NCBI GenBank assembly: GCA_018873225.1
Contig: JAEILZ010000001.1
Location: 7,502,001 to 7,566,000 of the forward strand
Direction: 5' to 3'
Origin: [Phialemoniopsis] sp. UDSM-2020
Lineage: Eukaryota; Ascomycota; Sordariomycetes; Thyridiales; Thyridiaceae
DNA length: 64,000 nucleotides
Below the pieces are notes generated by a model, which made no database searches, was not told the origin of the DNA, and was given only the letters and a program-made list of their open reading frames with translations. This document shows positions 23,577 through 34,462 of this stretch, one piece after another. Made by a program: the position numbers and the translations under genes. Numbering within the stretch: the stretch's first letter is position 1; each line of letters starts with the position of its first letter.

Positions 23577-25088
23577 TCAAATAGTATAGAATACATCAAT
23601 CAGGTATTTCTCCAACTGCTCGCACTCCTGAGACAAAAAGGTCGACGCGCAGTCGGCATCGATAAACTCCTCCCACATGCCCTTCTCCACGTCGAAGCCG
23701 GCCTCGAGGTTCAGCTCGTTCTCCGAGCCCCACAGGCGCACGTGCCTGCCGTCCTGCTCGTCGACGTCGAACAGCGCCGACAGCGCCCGGAGCGGGCGCT
23801 TGATGTCGAGCCGGACGCCGTCGTGCCGGATGAAGAAGGTGCGCGCGCGGATCTCCCGGCCCTCCGGGTCCAGGTTCTTGAGGTCCTTGCGGGCGTCCTT
23901 GGCGCTGCCCTGGCGGAACAGGGCGTAGTCCTCCGACGGGTCGGCCTGCTTCATCATGACGGGGAGCCACTTGCCGTTGAGCCGGCGGCCGCCCTGGGCC
24001 GGGTTGGTCTTGACGTCGTAAAAGGGCTCCTCCATGGCGATGGCGGCGCTGATGAGGGTCTCGCGGTCCGACTGCTCGGCGTCGTCGACCACGGCGGGCG
24101 CGCCCTGCTGCAGGAGCGGGTAGTAGATGCCCGGGCCGAACGTGTTGTAGTACGTCGCGAGCATGATGCTGCGGGCGTGGGTGGCCTTGTTGTACATGAC
24201 GATGCTCGAGTCGGAGCCGCGCCGCTCCAGGATGTGGGGGATGTCGAGGGCGGCGATGTCGTAGAACTCTTGCGACGTGGTCGACAGCCAGGTGTCGGGC
24301 CAAGTGACCATGCCGTGCGACTTGTAAGGATCCAGATCAAAGAGGCGGTCCGGGTTGTGGATGGGGAAGGTGTCAAGGGCCAGGTAGAGGAGTTCCTGGA
24401 AGGTGGAAAAGAGAATCGCGAATATCTTGAGCTGGTATTCGTCTAGGTCGATTTCCCTCGGCGACGACTCGAGCACCTTGTCCAGAACCCAGCATTCTGC
24501 CTTGAGAGCAGGAAAGACTCCTTCGCAGATGGCCTCGTTCTTTCTGAAGTCCTCCTCTGAGGCGAGGAACAGCTGGACAGGTAATGTAGAACCTGTCCGT
24601 CGGAGCATGAGAATCGACGTGATGGCCACGCCCACATCGTTGCCCGAAGCGGCCATAACGACACCCCTCACCCCTCGTGTGTATGGCATTTGTCTGGACA
24701 GTTGTTTCACCCGGTTCACGAACTGTGTGTGCGTGATTTCCAGGCGCACGAGATTGTTCCCTGACAATATGACCCTGTCTGCCCGTTGCGTTCTGGCGCC
24801 TTTGGGAATGAGCTCGTTCTCGTCAGGCTGTCCGCCTTGGATCTCGATCTCCGGCATGACCGGCTCGTGCTGTTTCATTGCACGTACGAGCTCCCGCCAA
24901 AAACCTATGATCTCTCGGGGCGGCTCCATGGGATTCAACGTCTTGTTGTAGGACGATCGCGCATATTTGACCGGTTGCGTCTGGGGCGCAAGAGCCATGG
25001 ACTTGGTAAGATAGAATATCACCGTGATAAAGACAAGGATGAGCGCCAGGCTCGAGCTCCGCCGACTCCGGGCATGAAAGGCCATCAT
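23577..25088 (-). CDS. GT71 family alpha-mannosyltransferase, MNN2/MNN5-like
   Basis: Single exon, 503 aa from ATG 25088. A short basic N-terminus (MMAFHARSRRSSSLA) precedes one transmembrane helix at about residues 13-30, giving a type II Golgi topology. The GT71 landmarks are GVVMAASGND (about 141-150), TGSTLPVQLFL, CWVLDKV, KIFAILFSTFQELLYL, and MVTWPDTW. These enzymes add alpha-1,2-mannose branches to N-glycan outer chains using GDP-mannose. The usual Asp-x-Asp metal-binding motif after LLYL reads ALDT here (about 237-240), so its first Asp seems to be missing; LFDLDP follows soon after. In-frame codons upstream of 25088 lack an ATG and are not used. Confidence 0.82.
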   Translation of the reverse strand: MMAFHARSRRSSSLALILVFITVIFYLTKSMALAPQTQPVKYARSSYNKTLNPMEPPREIIGFWRELVRAMKQHEPVMPEIEIQGGQPDENELIPKGARTQRADRVILSGNNLVRLEITHTQFVNRVKQLSRQMPYTRGVRGVVMAASGNDVGVAITSILMLRRTGSTLPVQLFLASEEDFRKNEAICEGVFPALKAECWVLDKVLESSPREIDLDEYQLKIFAILFSTFQELLYLALDTFPIHNPDRLFDLDPYKSHGMVTWPDTWLSTTSQEFYDIAALDIPHILERRGSDSSIVMYNKATHARSIMLATYYNTFGPGIYYPLLQQGAPAVVDDAEQSDRETLISAAIAMEEPFYDVKTNPAQGGRRLNGKWLPVMMKQADPSEDYALFRQGSAKDARKDLKNLDPEGREIRARTFFIRHDGVRLDIKRPLRALSALFDVDEQDGRHVRLWGSENELNLEAGFDVEKGMWEEFIDADCASTFLSQECEQLEKYLIDVFYTI

Positions 25089-26396
25089 CTTGATGGCCTG
25101 AGAATCTTTCTCGATCAATGGGCTTTCGTTTTGAAAAGGTGGGCTATCCCACTGCCTGAATCCGCTCAAAACTTCAAAGCAATGAACGTATAATTGAGGA
25201 CAGCAAGAGAATGATGGTAGTGAGAGACAACTCGGCTCTGCCCTGGCGGAAAAGCATCGACACAAACAAGCGAGGCAGTGAATGCGAAGAGGGAAGTAAG
25301 AGAGAACAAAGCAGATAGAAAGCAGGCGCCCTCAAGGACGTCTATGTCTGAACAAGACGTTGCGCATGATGGGAACTACATGCGTCAGCGTGTCTCGCGC
25401 CACAAATAGAACCCACCGGCTCCTTGATTATTTCCATATCGAGAAGGCTCGAATGCCTCACCTCGTGGGTTTGCCGCTGTCTAAAGCATGCAAATCGCTC
25501 GAGACAGCTGCTAGTCTCAATGCGATGCAGACGCACTCCGTACGCCGAGCTGAGGGAGAGACATCTGATGGATGGCGCCGCGCGCCGTCGCGGTCCTTCA
25601 CGTAGATTAGATGGAGTCCCGAATTCCAGAGCATCATCACTACACCAGGTGCTAGCAAGGAAGATGATGGCTCTGCCGACCAGTCAGACAAGCTTTAGTG
25701 GGCTTTGGCGGCGTCCGGCAGTCCCTAGTGCATCGAAACGAATGTAAGGTACGCAATAGTTTCGTCCGTTCCTGTCCAAATCGACCATTACGCGAGGACA
25801 TCGCGCAGTTGCAGACTATGGCTCGAGCGATGCAAGGGATGGAAGCCAGGAGGAAGTGGACTTGTCAGTTATCAATGGGGCAATTTGGGAAGGAGATCCG
25901 CCTGAAGCTCTGTGGACTCAACATCATGAAAGCTCACTTGATATCCCAAGCTGGTGGCATCATGAAGTTTGAGACCTGTCTTGCAATTGGCTCTGCACGG
26001 CTCTGTCCCTCGTCTCGGAACTCTGCCAAATTCTGGCCAAATCAAGGCATAGCACAAGTCCCGAGACAATTCTCTTGAGAAAAAGTAGCAAAAGATCAAA
26101 GTCAAAAGAGCGGAGAGGGGGGTGTCTTGTGTCGTTAGAGCCAAAATGGACGGTTAGTGTCGTTTTGGCCTGCCAAACTGGCAGGTTGTGGATCTGATGT
26201 GCTTTACTAGGGACTTTAGGGGCTCTTATCGCCTGGGCTCTGCTATCGCAGCGGCGGTGAGGCATGGCAGAACCGAAGCTCCAACAAAAAAAAGTTGGCG
26301 AGCTTCGTGGAGTAGGGGGGGTCTAGCATTGATCTGGTCGACCACTTACCACTGGACTCGACATTCGGCTGCGTCCAATCGCTCATTTGTCACATC
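25089..26396. other. Intergenic, divergent promoter region
   Basis: 1.3 kb between the mannosyltransferase and Pol5 genes. It contains a 17-bp dyad with CCTGCCA/TGGCAGG arms at 26169-26185. No gene is supported; the open frames are short and have no recognisable features. Confidence 0.5.
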
Positions 26397-29300
26397 ATGG
26401 GATCAAAACGAAAGCGCGCGGTGAGGGACACCCTCACAGGGAACCTCCCGATTCACAAGAAATCAAAAGTGGAAAGCTCCAAGAACGAGCACACCATCTC
26501 TCCCGCAGACAAGAAGAGACTCTTCGACGACACTACCCCCTTCACCGAGAACTTGTCGAGAGAAGATCATGACAGAGAACGGATGCTCTACAAACTTCTC
26601 GGTAGCGAGGATGTCGAGGATCGTATCGGGGCCGCCGCTGCTATCATATCGGGGCTGTTGGGTGGTGATGGAGTGCCGGAGCCCGTTCTGAGACGGCATC
26701 TGGAGCGTCGCCTCTTCCGCGGACTCGCTAGCGGCAACGATGCTGCCCGTGTCGGTTTCAGTTATGCGTTGGCCGAGATCATGAGTCAGCTCCACGGCGA
26801 GAAGGCTCTGGCCAACTCCAAGTACCCAGAGCTGGACTTCGTCACGGTGTTGGAGTTGCTGGTACAGAAGACACACCCCACTGGGAACATTCCCGGACAT
26901 GAGGAGCGAGATCACTACTGGGGCCAACTGTTTGGGCTGCAAAGTTTCGTTCAGGCTGGTATTTTATTCGACAAGCCCAAGAGATGGCATACTGTCCTCG
27001 AGTTGCTTCTCAAGGCTACCAAGAAGAAGGTCTGGCTACGGCCTCAAGCCGGCTTCGTCATCGCACAAGCCATACCACAAATGAAAAAGGAGGAGGTACA
27101 CCGGACATTGACCGAGATCACGGAAGCCGGACTGGCCAAGACGGCAGAGGGCCTTGGGATATGGCTTCTCGCCGCGGACCGCTTCCCCGACCTAAAGCTC
27201 CCAAAGCCATGGACCGAGCCCTTCTCATCCAAGTCTCTCCAAGAGGTCGCGGCCGTTCTTAAGGGTAACGCCAAGGATGAGAGCGAAGGACCTGACAAGT
27301 CGGGCGGTGCAGGAAGTGCGACCAACCAACTAGCATTTACGTGGAACTTGCTCCTTAATCATTTTGTCAAGGCCGCGGCTGCTGGTAAGACTGGCACGCA
27401 AGACGAATTCAAGCTCTTTTGGGACAGAGTCGTCGACCGTAAGCATTGTCTCTCTTCATGCCGTAAAAAGCTGCCGCTAACACTTTCACAGAAAGCTATT
27501 TCTCTAAAAACGCTTCGGATCACCAGAAGATCACGGGATTCAAGATCTTCCAGAAGTTCTATCGGGAAGCCGCTTGGCAATCGGAAATGCTGCAGGATAT
27601 CTTCAGCAAGAACTTAATGGCATGCATCAGGAACCAGACTTCCAATGCAGGGACCAGGTTGCATCGCACGGCTGTACAAGTCCTCAAATCTCTCGAGAAG
27701 CCCGTTGAGACTCATCCTGTTCTCCTGGCGCCGACCTTGCGGGGTCTTCTCGGGGAGAACGGCTTTTACAACTTTGACGAGCGCGTCGAGGCAGGGGGCG
27801 ATGGGGCCAAGCCTGTGGAAAAGCTATTGAAGCACGCAGATGCTGCCCACGCTAGAGAAGTCATTGAGGTTCTAAAGCAGTGCGTCCTGTCATCTATTGG
27901 TGACGAGGAAGATGATGTGCAGAAGAGGATGCAGACCTATGCCGAATATCTCGCAAGGCTTGTCAGCAAGACCGGATTGACGGGCGATGACGACGCCGCG
28001 GATGCCCCGTCTGCAGGAGGGTTGGCCCTCCAAGAACTTGCATCCCTAGCATACCCGAAGTCTGGCAAGGAAGATGCGATTCCGCCAGTGGCTGTGCAGG
28101 AAGCCTGTCGCACCAAACTCATGTCGGCAGTCGGAAATCTCCTGAAGCGGCCCGCCGATTTCCCTGCGCTTTGCAGTACCATCTTGTCAATCGACCCTGA
28201 TACCATCAACATGGCTGATGAGATCAAGTCTGAAGTTGTCGATGCCTCCAAGAGACTTCGGAAGCTGGTCAAGAAAGGAGGCGATGCCGCGAGCAAAGGG
28301 GCTGACCAGGGTCTGGCGGTGCTACATGCCGTGGCTATTCTTCAACTTTACAACGATCCTGGTTCTGACGCCGTCGAGGTTCTTGGGGACACCAAGGAGT
28401 GTTTTCAGAAATTGCACGGCAAGAACAAAGACGACGACTCTGATGTGTCCGAGATTTTGGTGGAAGTGCTTCTGGCGATGCTGGCCGGCTCCTCTACCCT
28501 GACCAGGAACGCCTCGATCCAGGTCTTCGAGTCCTTCAGCTCTTTTATGAGCCAGAAGGCGCTCGACCTTCTGACGGACATCCTTGCCGCAGAAGAGAGT
28601 CAAAAGGGACTCAATGCAATCTTCAATGCAGGCGAGGATGAGATGGACGACGAGGACGAAGACATGGAGGACGACGATGATATGAATGATGTTGAAGAGA
28701 TCTCAATGGCCGATGCGGAGAGCGAGGAGGGCTCTGAAGACGAGGAGGACGACGACGAGGATTCCGAAGAAGATGAGCCGGAGGAGAGCTCCGACGATGA
28801 CGAAGAGGAGGAAGAGGATGCTGAAGAGGAGGATGATGGCAATGCCGATACGAAAAGCAAGTCGCAAAAGGGTGACGACTTGGAGGCGTTACTCATGAAG
28901 ACGTTCAATGTGTCTCATACTCTAGACAAGGATCACGAGGCGGACTCGTCGGATGAGGATGTCGATATGAGTGACTCCGAGATGCTTGCCCTCGACGAGC
29001 AGCTCTCGGGACACTTCAAATTGCTCAAGGCTAAGACGCCCAAGAAGAAGGACCGCGAGGATGCCAGAAAGAAGGTCATTGAGTTCAAGCACCGCGTTCT
29101 CGACCTCCTCGACGTCTACATCAAGAAGGAGGCTCCCATTCGCAACGGGCTGATTTTCTCCTTGTTTGTACCGCTATTGCAGCTCATCCAGACGACCAAG
29201 GAGTGGCCCCTTTCGAACAAAGCAGTCAAGATCATCAACGAAGCGCAGAAACTGCTCAAAAAGGCCAAGAAGAACGACAACGCCGACGAGCTCGACGTGG

Positions 29301-29569
29301 AGGAGGCTGTTGCTCGGCTGGAAGAGATTCACGAGATCGCCAACGACCCGACCGAGAGCCGCGCCTTTGCCCAGGCCATCTCGGCGGCCAGCTTGTCCAT
29401 CGTGGCCACGCTTCTTGCCATCGACCGTGACAATTATGACCGCATCGCCGCCGTGTATCACAAGACGGAGCGCCGGTGGTTCCTTGAGGGCCTCGATGTG
29501 CGCGCATCCTTCTTTGTGGACTGGACCAACTGGCGCCAGGCGAGTAGGTCGACGGCCAAGGCATCGTAG
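26397..29569 (+). CDS. pol5: Pol5/Mybbp1a family nucleolar protein
   Basis: Exons 26397-27438 and 27492-29569; 1039 aa. The N-terminal domain has the family layout: DRERMLYKLLGSEDVEDRIGAA, then RRHLERRLFRGLASGNDAARVGFS, a helical ARM-like repeat region, and HYWGQLFGLQSFVQAGILF. A very long Asp/Glu/Ser tract (roughly residues 720-870) precedes a basic C-terminal helical region with AKTPKKKDREDARKKVIEF. Yeast Pol5 has the name DNA polymerase V but works in rRNA gene transcription and ribosome assembly in the nucleolus, and it lacks essential polymerase activity. The ATG at 26397 begins MGSKRKRAV, a basic start suited to nuclear import. The single intron starts GTAAGC. Confidence 0.92.
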
Positions 29570-29718
29570 ATGGGATAGATAGACAGCACTATGAGATACC
29601 CAAAGCTTTCCAAATTGTTACTTCATTTGACGTGGATTACGTTCCTGTCTCTTAATGAGTAGACGCCAACAGATCTGCCATATTCCCCACTACTTCAAAG
29701 ATGACAGATGACACTTCT

Positions 29719-30463
29719 CTATCCCTGATATCTATCCATTTCTTGAAAATACTGCACAAGATCTCTTGATACATCCTCGTGGAAAGCCGCCAACCGCTCC
29801 AACTCTTGTCGCCGATCATGTGGATTAGTCTCGATATCGATGAATGTCGCGAGGAAGTCCTTGAATTTGTCTGGATCATGACTGGCCCAAACGCGCTTCG
29901 CATCGTCTCTTGTCAGCGTACCGTACTGCCCATCAAAAGGGAAACCCAGTCAAAATAGCTCACGCTTGCAGTAGTGATGGCTCGCCAACCAGCTGCTTCG
30001 ATGTCCTTGAAGTTCCTCGGCCAGTCGAACTGCGCGCGTATACCCAACAATTGGCAAAGTGCTGCTTTTGCATTGGTACGGTCCTTTTCTGTCCCCAGTG
30101 GCGCATCTATAAATCGAGCGTACTCGAATGTGAGTGTAGGATCATCAGCGATGGTAAGGAGACAGCGTAAGGTGGCTTGTGTCTCCTCCACTGGCACCCG
30201 TGCACCTATGAAAGCTTGAGTTGCATCAATGAACGCCTGTTTCGCTTCTGGGCCACCATTCTGAAGGAGTGCGCTCTGAAAGTAAATAGGTTCTATTAGT
30301 GCCAGGTCCACGTTGGGAAAGTCGAGGGAGTGAGATTTACCCATGTGCGACGCAGTAAGTCTATGAGCCTCTCAGTAGCATCCAGGTCGACGTGAGGAAG
30401 ATACTGTGTTTCGACGATGCGCTCAAACGTCTCTTCTGCCATATTTGAACACTTAGGAGTCAT
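29719..30463 (-). CDS. Uncharacterised 213-aa protein
   Basis: Proposed exons 30341-30463, 29964-30275 and 29719-29925. I do not recognise the family. The protein is helical and charged, with no signal peptide: ETFERIVETQYLPH, RVPVEETQATLRCLLTIADD, FDWPRNFKDIEAAGWRAI, and RDDAKRVWASHDPDKFKDF. The first intron (65 nt) is convincing. The second (29926-29963) would be only 38 nt, below the usual fungal size, but it keeps the frame and yields an ordinary-looking exon. Without it the protein ends shortly after ITTAS. In-frame codons upstream of ATG 30463 extend to about 30595 but show no better start. Confidence 0.55.
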
Positions 30464-31322
30464 TTGGCGAAGGAGAAGCAAACAGAATCGGAGGAAGGTG
30501 TTTTCACTTATACGACGAACAATGCAGATGGATTCGTTCGACTTATATATCCCTTTCCGGAAGATACGGCATCCCTGCCAGTGTCTCCAATCCAAGCTCC
30601 ATTAATAGAATGGATAACCTTCTTTTAGGATGAACAACCTCTGCAGTGACACCCTGCTCGGATCTGCCGATCACTGGGAATCGTGGACTCTAGAATGGCA
30701 AGTGGGTGACAGATTAGTTGACGGTATGCCTTCTCGATGGACCTCAATCCATAATTAATCACCCAGGATTATCCCACTACCTAAGCGCATATGGATCATT
30801 CAGTGTGTTAGCAGTTTAGGTATAGATTAATCTAAAACCGTCAACCTTTCTGACACCCACTTGAATGGATGTGGGCCAGAGTCGCGTGCCACGAACATAC
30901 TCTGCGATGGATCATCGCTGCACAGCACTCATTCCGGATGCGATAGATGGGTGAATGAATCAAGGTGTAGGAAGGCTCAGGGCCTCTCACTGAACATAGC
31001 AACTACGTCAGACCCAAGCAGTCTACTTCAGTCACCAGCGTGTATATTAATCGCCCATTCTAGCTGCTCAACCCCTCAAGCCTTCGATGTGATGATAAAC
31101 CAGCCCAGCACACATAGGGGCCAAGTGAGAGTTTGTCAAGTTCATCAATAATAAAGAAAACAGAGACAGTATTTTCTAGTTACTAAATGAGTGACGGTGC
31201 CAATTAGGCAACTAAGAAGAAACACAATGGAGGTACACGGGAACGACAGGACTGGATGGGCTTGCAGAGACGCGCTCAACCCTTCACAACTCCTTGTAAC
31301 GGAAGGCTTAGACCACAGTCCT
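30464..31322. other. Intergenic with one MITE copy
   Basis: An 860-bp gap. It holds a complete inverted-repeat element at 30699-30863 and otherwise no supported gene. Confidence 0.5.
30699..30863 (+). mobile_element. MITE-like element, copy A (165 bp, complete)
   Basis: The left end is CAAGTGGGTGACAG...TTGACGG and the right end is CCGTCAA...TGACACCCACTTG. They pair as about 26-bp imperfect terminal inverted repeats. The flanking AATGG is present on both sides, a 5-bp target-site duplication. The interior contains GGATTATCCCACTACCTAAG, shared with the other four copies. There is no coding capacity, so it is non-autonomous. Confidence 0.9.
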
Positions 31323-31993
31323 TCACCACAAGCCCTTTACTCGACCTTCTTCCCAGGCTTCGATGACTCTCCCGTCACTAGCAAAATCGTCTCTGAAACT
31401 CCGTAGGTACAGATCTTCCAACGAGTCGTAGTCGGCTTCATCGAATAGACCGCTCGACAAGGCAGAAGCTATGCAGCTATATTCGACCGTTGTGTCAGTT
31501 GGCAGGGATAACCCGACGATGTGAGAAGCCTTACGATATGACCCGATTCCGAATCGAATCACTTGGGTTGAAACGGCCAGCTGTTTTAGCTGAAGCTACG
31601 GCGATAATCTTGAATTTTCACAATGAGGATCAGCATCTCATCTCGGACGTTTCGGTTCGAGCTGCACAGAATTGCACTTACCAATTTTAAGGCCTTCACA
31701 TTCCATCTGCGCTGCAGCGGAGCCTTGGTATCGCTTTCGCCCCGTTCAGAAAGGGTAGGAATGAGATCGCGCTTCTCTGGCGGCAGACTCGAGAATAGGA
31801 TTCCGTGCTCGCTTTGTTCAATCTTGTGCCACTGTTCGGTCTGTCGAGGAACCGTCTGAGGATGGTGCTGTAGATCGAAGTCTTTCAGGAAAGCTTCGAG
31901 GCTCTCCCCGGCAGCGTCGGCTCTAGCGATGGCAGCGGCACTTCCAAAGTCCGCTACAGCGGCGAGGATCACAACGGCTCGAGAAAAGTGCAT
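31323..31993 (-). CDS. Secreted protein of unknown function, about 189 aa
   Basis: Exons 31682-31993 and 31323-31580 (the acceptor may be 9 nt earlier). The start MHFSRAVVILAAVADFGSA looks like a cleavable signal peptide ending near AAA-IA. The mature chain is hydrophilic, with dibasic sites at PEKRD and LQRRW that could be Kex2-type cleavage points. The family is not recognised. The second exon has an acidic stretch, DEADYDSLEDLYLR. The gene has a TATATAAG box about 143 bp upstream. Size, secretion and the accessory neighbourhood fit a host-interaction or cell-surface role, but that is only inference. Confidence 0.65.
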
Positions 31994-32135
31994 GATGGAA
32001 TAAAGAAACAATGTAGGGTACAACTGAGTGTAGGGTGCTTGTCGTTTTGATTGGTATCTTAGAGTTCAAAGAGGGATTTGCTTGATGTCTTCTGGTGAGG
32101 GTTTTGGATTCTTGAGTTCAGCGAGGAAGGCTGGT

Positions 32136-32143
32136 CTTATATA
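32136..32143 (-). promoter_or_regulatory. TATA box of the 31.3-32.0 kb secreted-protein gene
   Basis: TATATAAG on the minus strand, about 143 bp upstream of the ATG at 31993. The spacing suits a leader of roughly 100 nt. Confidence 0.5.
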
Positions 32144-33368
32144 CACCTCTGGTACAGTTAGGATTGGCTTTGCCTCGAGTGGCTCTTGCTCGTCGGTATA
32201 CACGCCCCTAAAGAAACATTATGACCTGACTTGGGAAGCCGTTGCTAAATTAAGCATTGTGATGTCAATGCATCACTTGCTTCGAGAGTTGAAACAAGGT
32301 TCAAAATAGAAAAGTTGTTGAGTAACAAGATCTAATTCTTGATGTGATCTGCGTCACTTGCAGTCGGACGTTTTGGGCTACGAAAAGAACTGAGCCTACC
32401 AAAAGTCAAGCAACTGCACCCATGGTCAAACATGATGATGTTTGTTGCCGGCTTTTACTGTTAGCAGCGTCAAGGATAGCAATAGTCATTTCTTGGTGAT
32501 GATCATGATCACAATTATTGCGAATAGATAGGTGTTCTCAGGGGTGATAGTGTGCTATTCTTGTCAACACTGAAGATCAGGGAGATGAGCTGGCTGCAAG
32601 CCAGAGTGTAGTTGGCGAGTGCATGTGCGTATCGTCACTGATCTAAATCCGTTTGGTTGATCATCTATCTGGACTCACAGCTTGCTCATTGTGAAGGAAT
32701 TGTAGAGTGTTATTTTCATCAGAGTTGAAGATCATCGGAATAGCTGATAGAAATCAATGCTTCAGTCAATATAGCTGCGTCGCATTCTGAGGTGCGAGAT
32801 AAGGTACTTGGCGTTGATCACACGATCTTAAGCCCGATCGAGGCATATCCTGTGCGATGAATTCTCCGCGCCGCGCTTCTCAATCTTATCGCTGTATCCG
32901 GCAGCTGGGAGGAGATCATTCGCAAATTAGCTAGCAGGGATAGGGAATGACCCTGTCAGTCGTGGGTTTACAGAGGTAGTAGCGAAAAGTACCACCCTCT
33001 CGAGGTGTTGATGCGTCTGAACTGAGGTAATGGAATAACGTCCAATTTGGAATTTGATACCCAGAAGAGGGTCGAAATCTAAGTCTACAGCATTCGTAAT
33101 TTTTTGGCATTTGGTTGACACATCATCATGAAGTTGATCTTAGTTCGCAACGGAAACACTGTCGAACGACAGGTGGTAGATCGTCCTCCCTGCCTTGTTC
33201 GTTGGTCAGTCAACTGTCGTGAGAAGTCTAAGATTAGAACAGAGCATCTTGTTGACTTGCTGAGAGTCGCATGATGCAGCGCCGTTTTCTATTTTGACTC
33301 TATGACGTTCCGGGCGCGATGTTGAGGTTGATGGTACCAGCCTGTCGAAAAACAGCCTCTGTGTCAAG

Positions 33369-33374
33369 TATAAA
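33369..33374 (+). promoter_or_regulatory. TATA box of the small cysteine-rich protein gene
   Basis: TATAAA followed by GG, about 132 bp upstream of the ATG at 33506. Strong TATA boxes are common at tightly regulated secreted-protein genes. Confidence 0.5.
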
Positions 33375-33505
33375 GGTAACGATCCATCCGGGTTGCTGCG
33401 AGGACCGACATCCTATCAACACGCACCAAGCAGCATCAGGCATCACTATCACAGCTAATAGCAATTCTTGAACTTTTACCCCAGTCTTCACAAAGCTCAA
33501 CCAAC

Positions 33506-34065
33506 ATGCAGTTCAAGACGATCCTCGTCGCTCTACTTTCAGTTGGCATCGTCCAGGCTCAATCCATCAAAGACAAACATTGTTACAAGTCCGGTCCATC
33601 AGTGGATCATGGCAAAGAGTTTCTGGCGCAGGAGAAAAGTATGCAAACGACCTGTTACACGCTGCAGGGTGAATATAGAGGCAAGGAGACCCGAGGCTAT
33701 TGTACACCTGACAAAGCGGGTGTAGGTGCTAAGTGGGATTTCCTGGTCAAGGTATGTTGTCTTCCGTGTTCCTTGGCTTGCGCCTTCCTTGATCGCTAGC
33801 GAATACCTGACAATTCTATTCGTGCCTAGAACACCAAGGGGGGTCGGCGTAGAATTACCTATGAGGAATGCTTGGACGGATTCCAGCAGCTTATCTCGGG
33901 TTGCAAAAAGGGAGGCGCAGGCAAGTACACTAAATGGTGGCTCACGTAAGTGGTTCCTCAACTCGCCGTTGCCCAAAGATACCCTCCTCTTGCCTAGTCC
34001 AACTGAGACTAACACACAACCCCTTCAGTGCCGATGCCAATAAGGGACGATGCAATGGCTTTTAG
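33506..34065 (+). CDS. Small cysteine-rich secreted protein, effector candidate
   Basis: Exons 33506-33751, 33830-33945 and 34029-34065; 132 aa. The signal peptide MQFKTILVALLSVGIVQA is followed by a mature chain of about 114 residues with six cysteines (in KHCYK, TTCYT, RGYCT, EECLD, SGCKK and GRCNG), an even number suited to three disulfides. The C-terminal layout (GGRRRITYEEC...LISGC...KWW...DANKGRC) resembles a pattern common in small secreted proteins of ascomycetes. I cannot assign a named family. All three exons join in frame with standard GT-AG signals. The likely role is extracellular, in host or microbe interaction, inferred from size, secretion and cysteine content. Confidence 0.78.
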
Positions 34066-34462
34066 GATCAAGAAGGAAATGGCGGGTCTAGCAATTGGAG
34101 GAATTCTGAAACGGGGTGCTCTTTTGTTTGTATTGTGAGAACAGGACAGTCTTTACCTATCGTATACTGCCGCTCGTGCCGACTGGACTTGCTTTACATG
34201 TAGTGAAGCTGAACGGTTCTTTGTTACACGAAACTGCTTTTACACAAGATCTACACTCATTTATTCCTCGTTTGTGATGGTTGAAGCTGCTCGTGTATCA
34301 CTCTTGAATCTCAACAACCGTATCAATGAATTTGTTGAAGCTATACCACATTGTGTCCTACGGCTGACTCTACTACAATGGCTATGGATTGAATACGCCA
34401 CAAGCACCTGATACTCTGCGCCACTGATGTAAAGACAAGCAGTTTTCCATCCGTGTCGACCT
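34066..34462. other. Convergent intergenic gap
   Basis: About 400 bp of presumptive 3' UTRs. Nothing else was seen. Confidence 0.4.

Larger units (their letters stand above)
31994..33505. other. Intergenic, divergent promoters of two secreted-protein genes
   Basis: 1.5 kb between two divergently transcribed small secreted-protein genes. Apart from the two TATA boxes I see no gene, repeat or RNA. The local composition is slightly A/T-rich. Confidence 0.5.

Noticed and set aside
23596..24446. Long frames opposite and alongside the mannosyltransferase gene
   Set aside because: GC-rich third positions keep shadow frames open; only the GT71 frame has family motifs and an N-terminal membrane anchor.
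26169..26185. 17-bp CCTGCCA/TGGCAGG dyad in the Pol5 promoter region
   Set aside because: Short enough to occur by chance; no second copy or known factor match that I can support.
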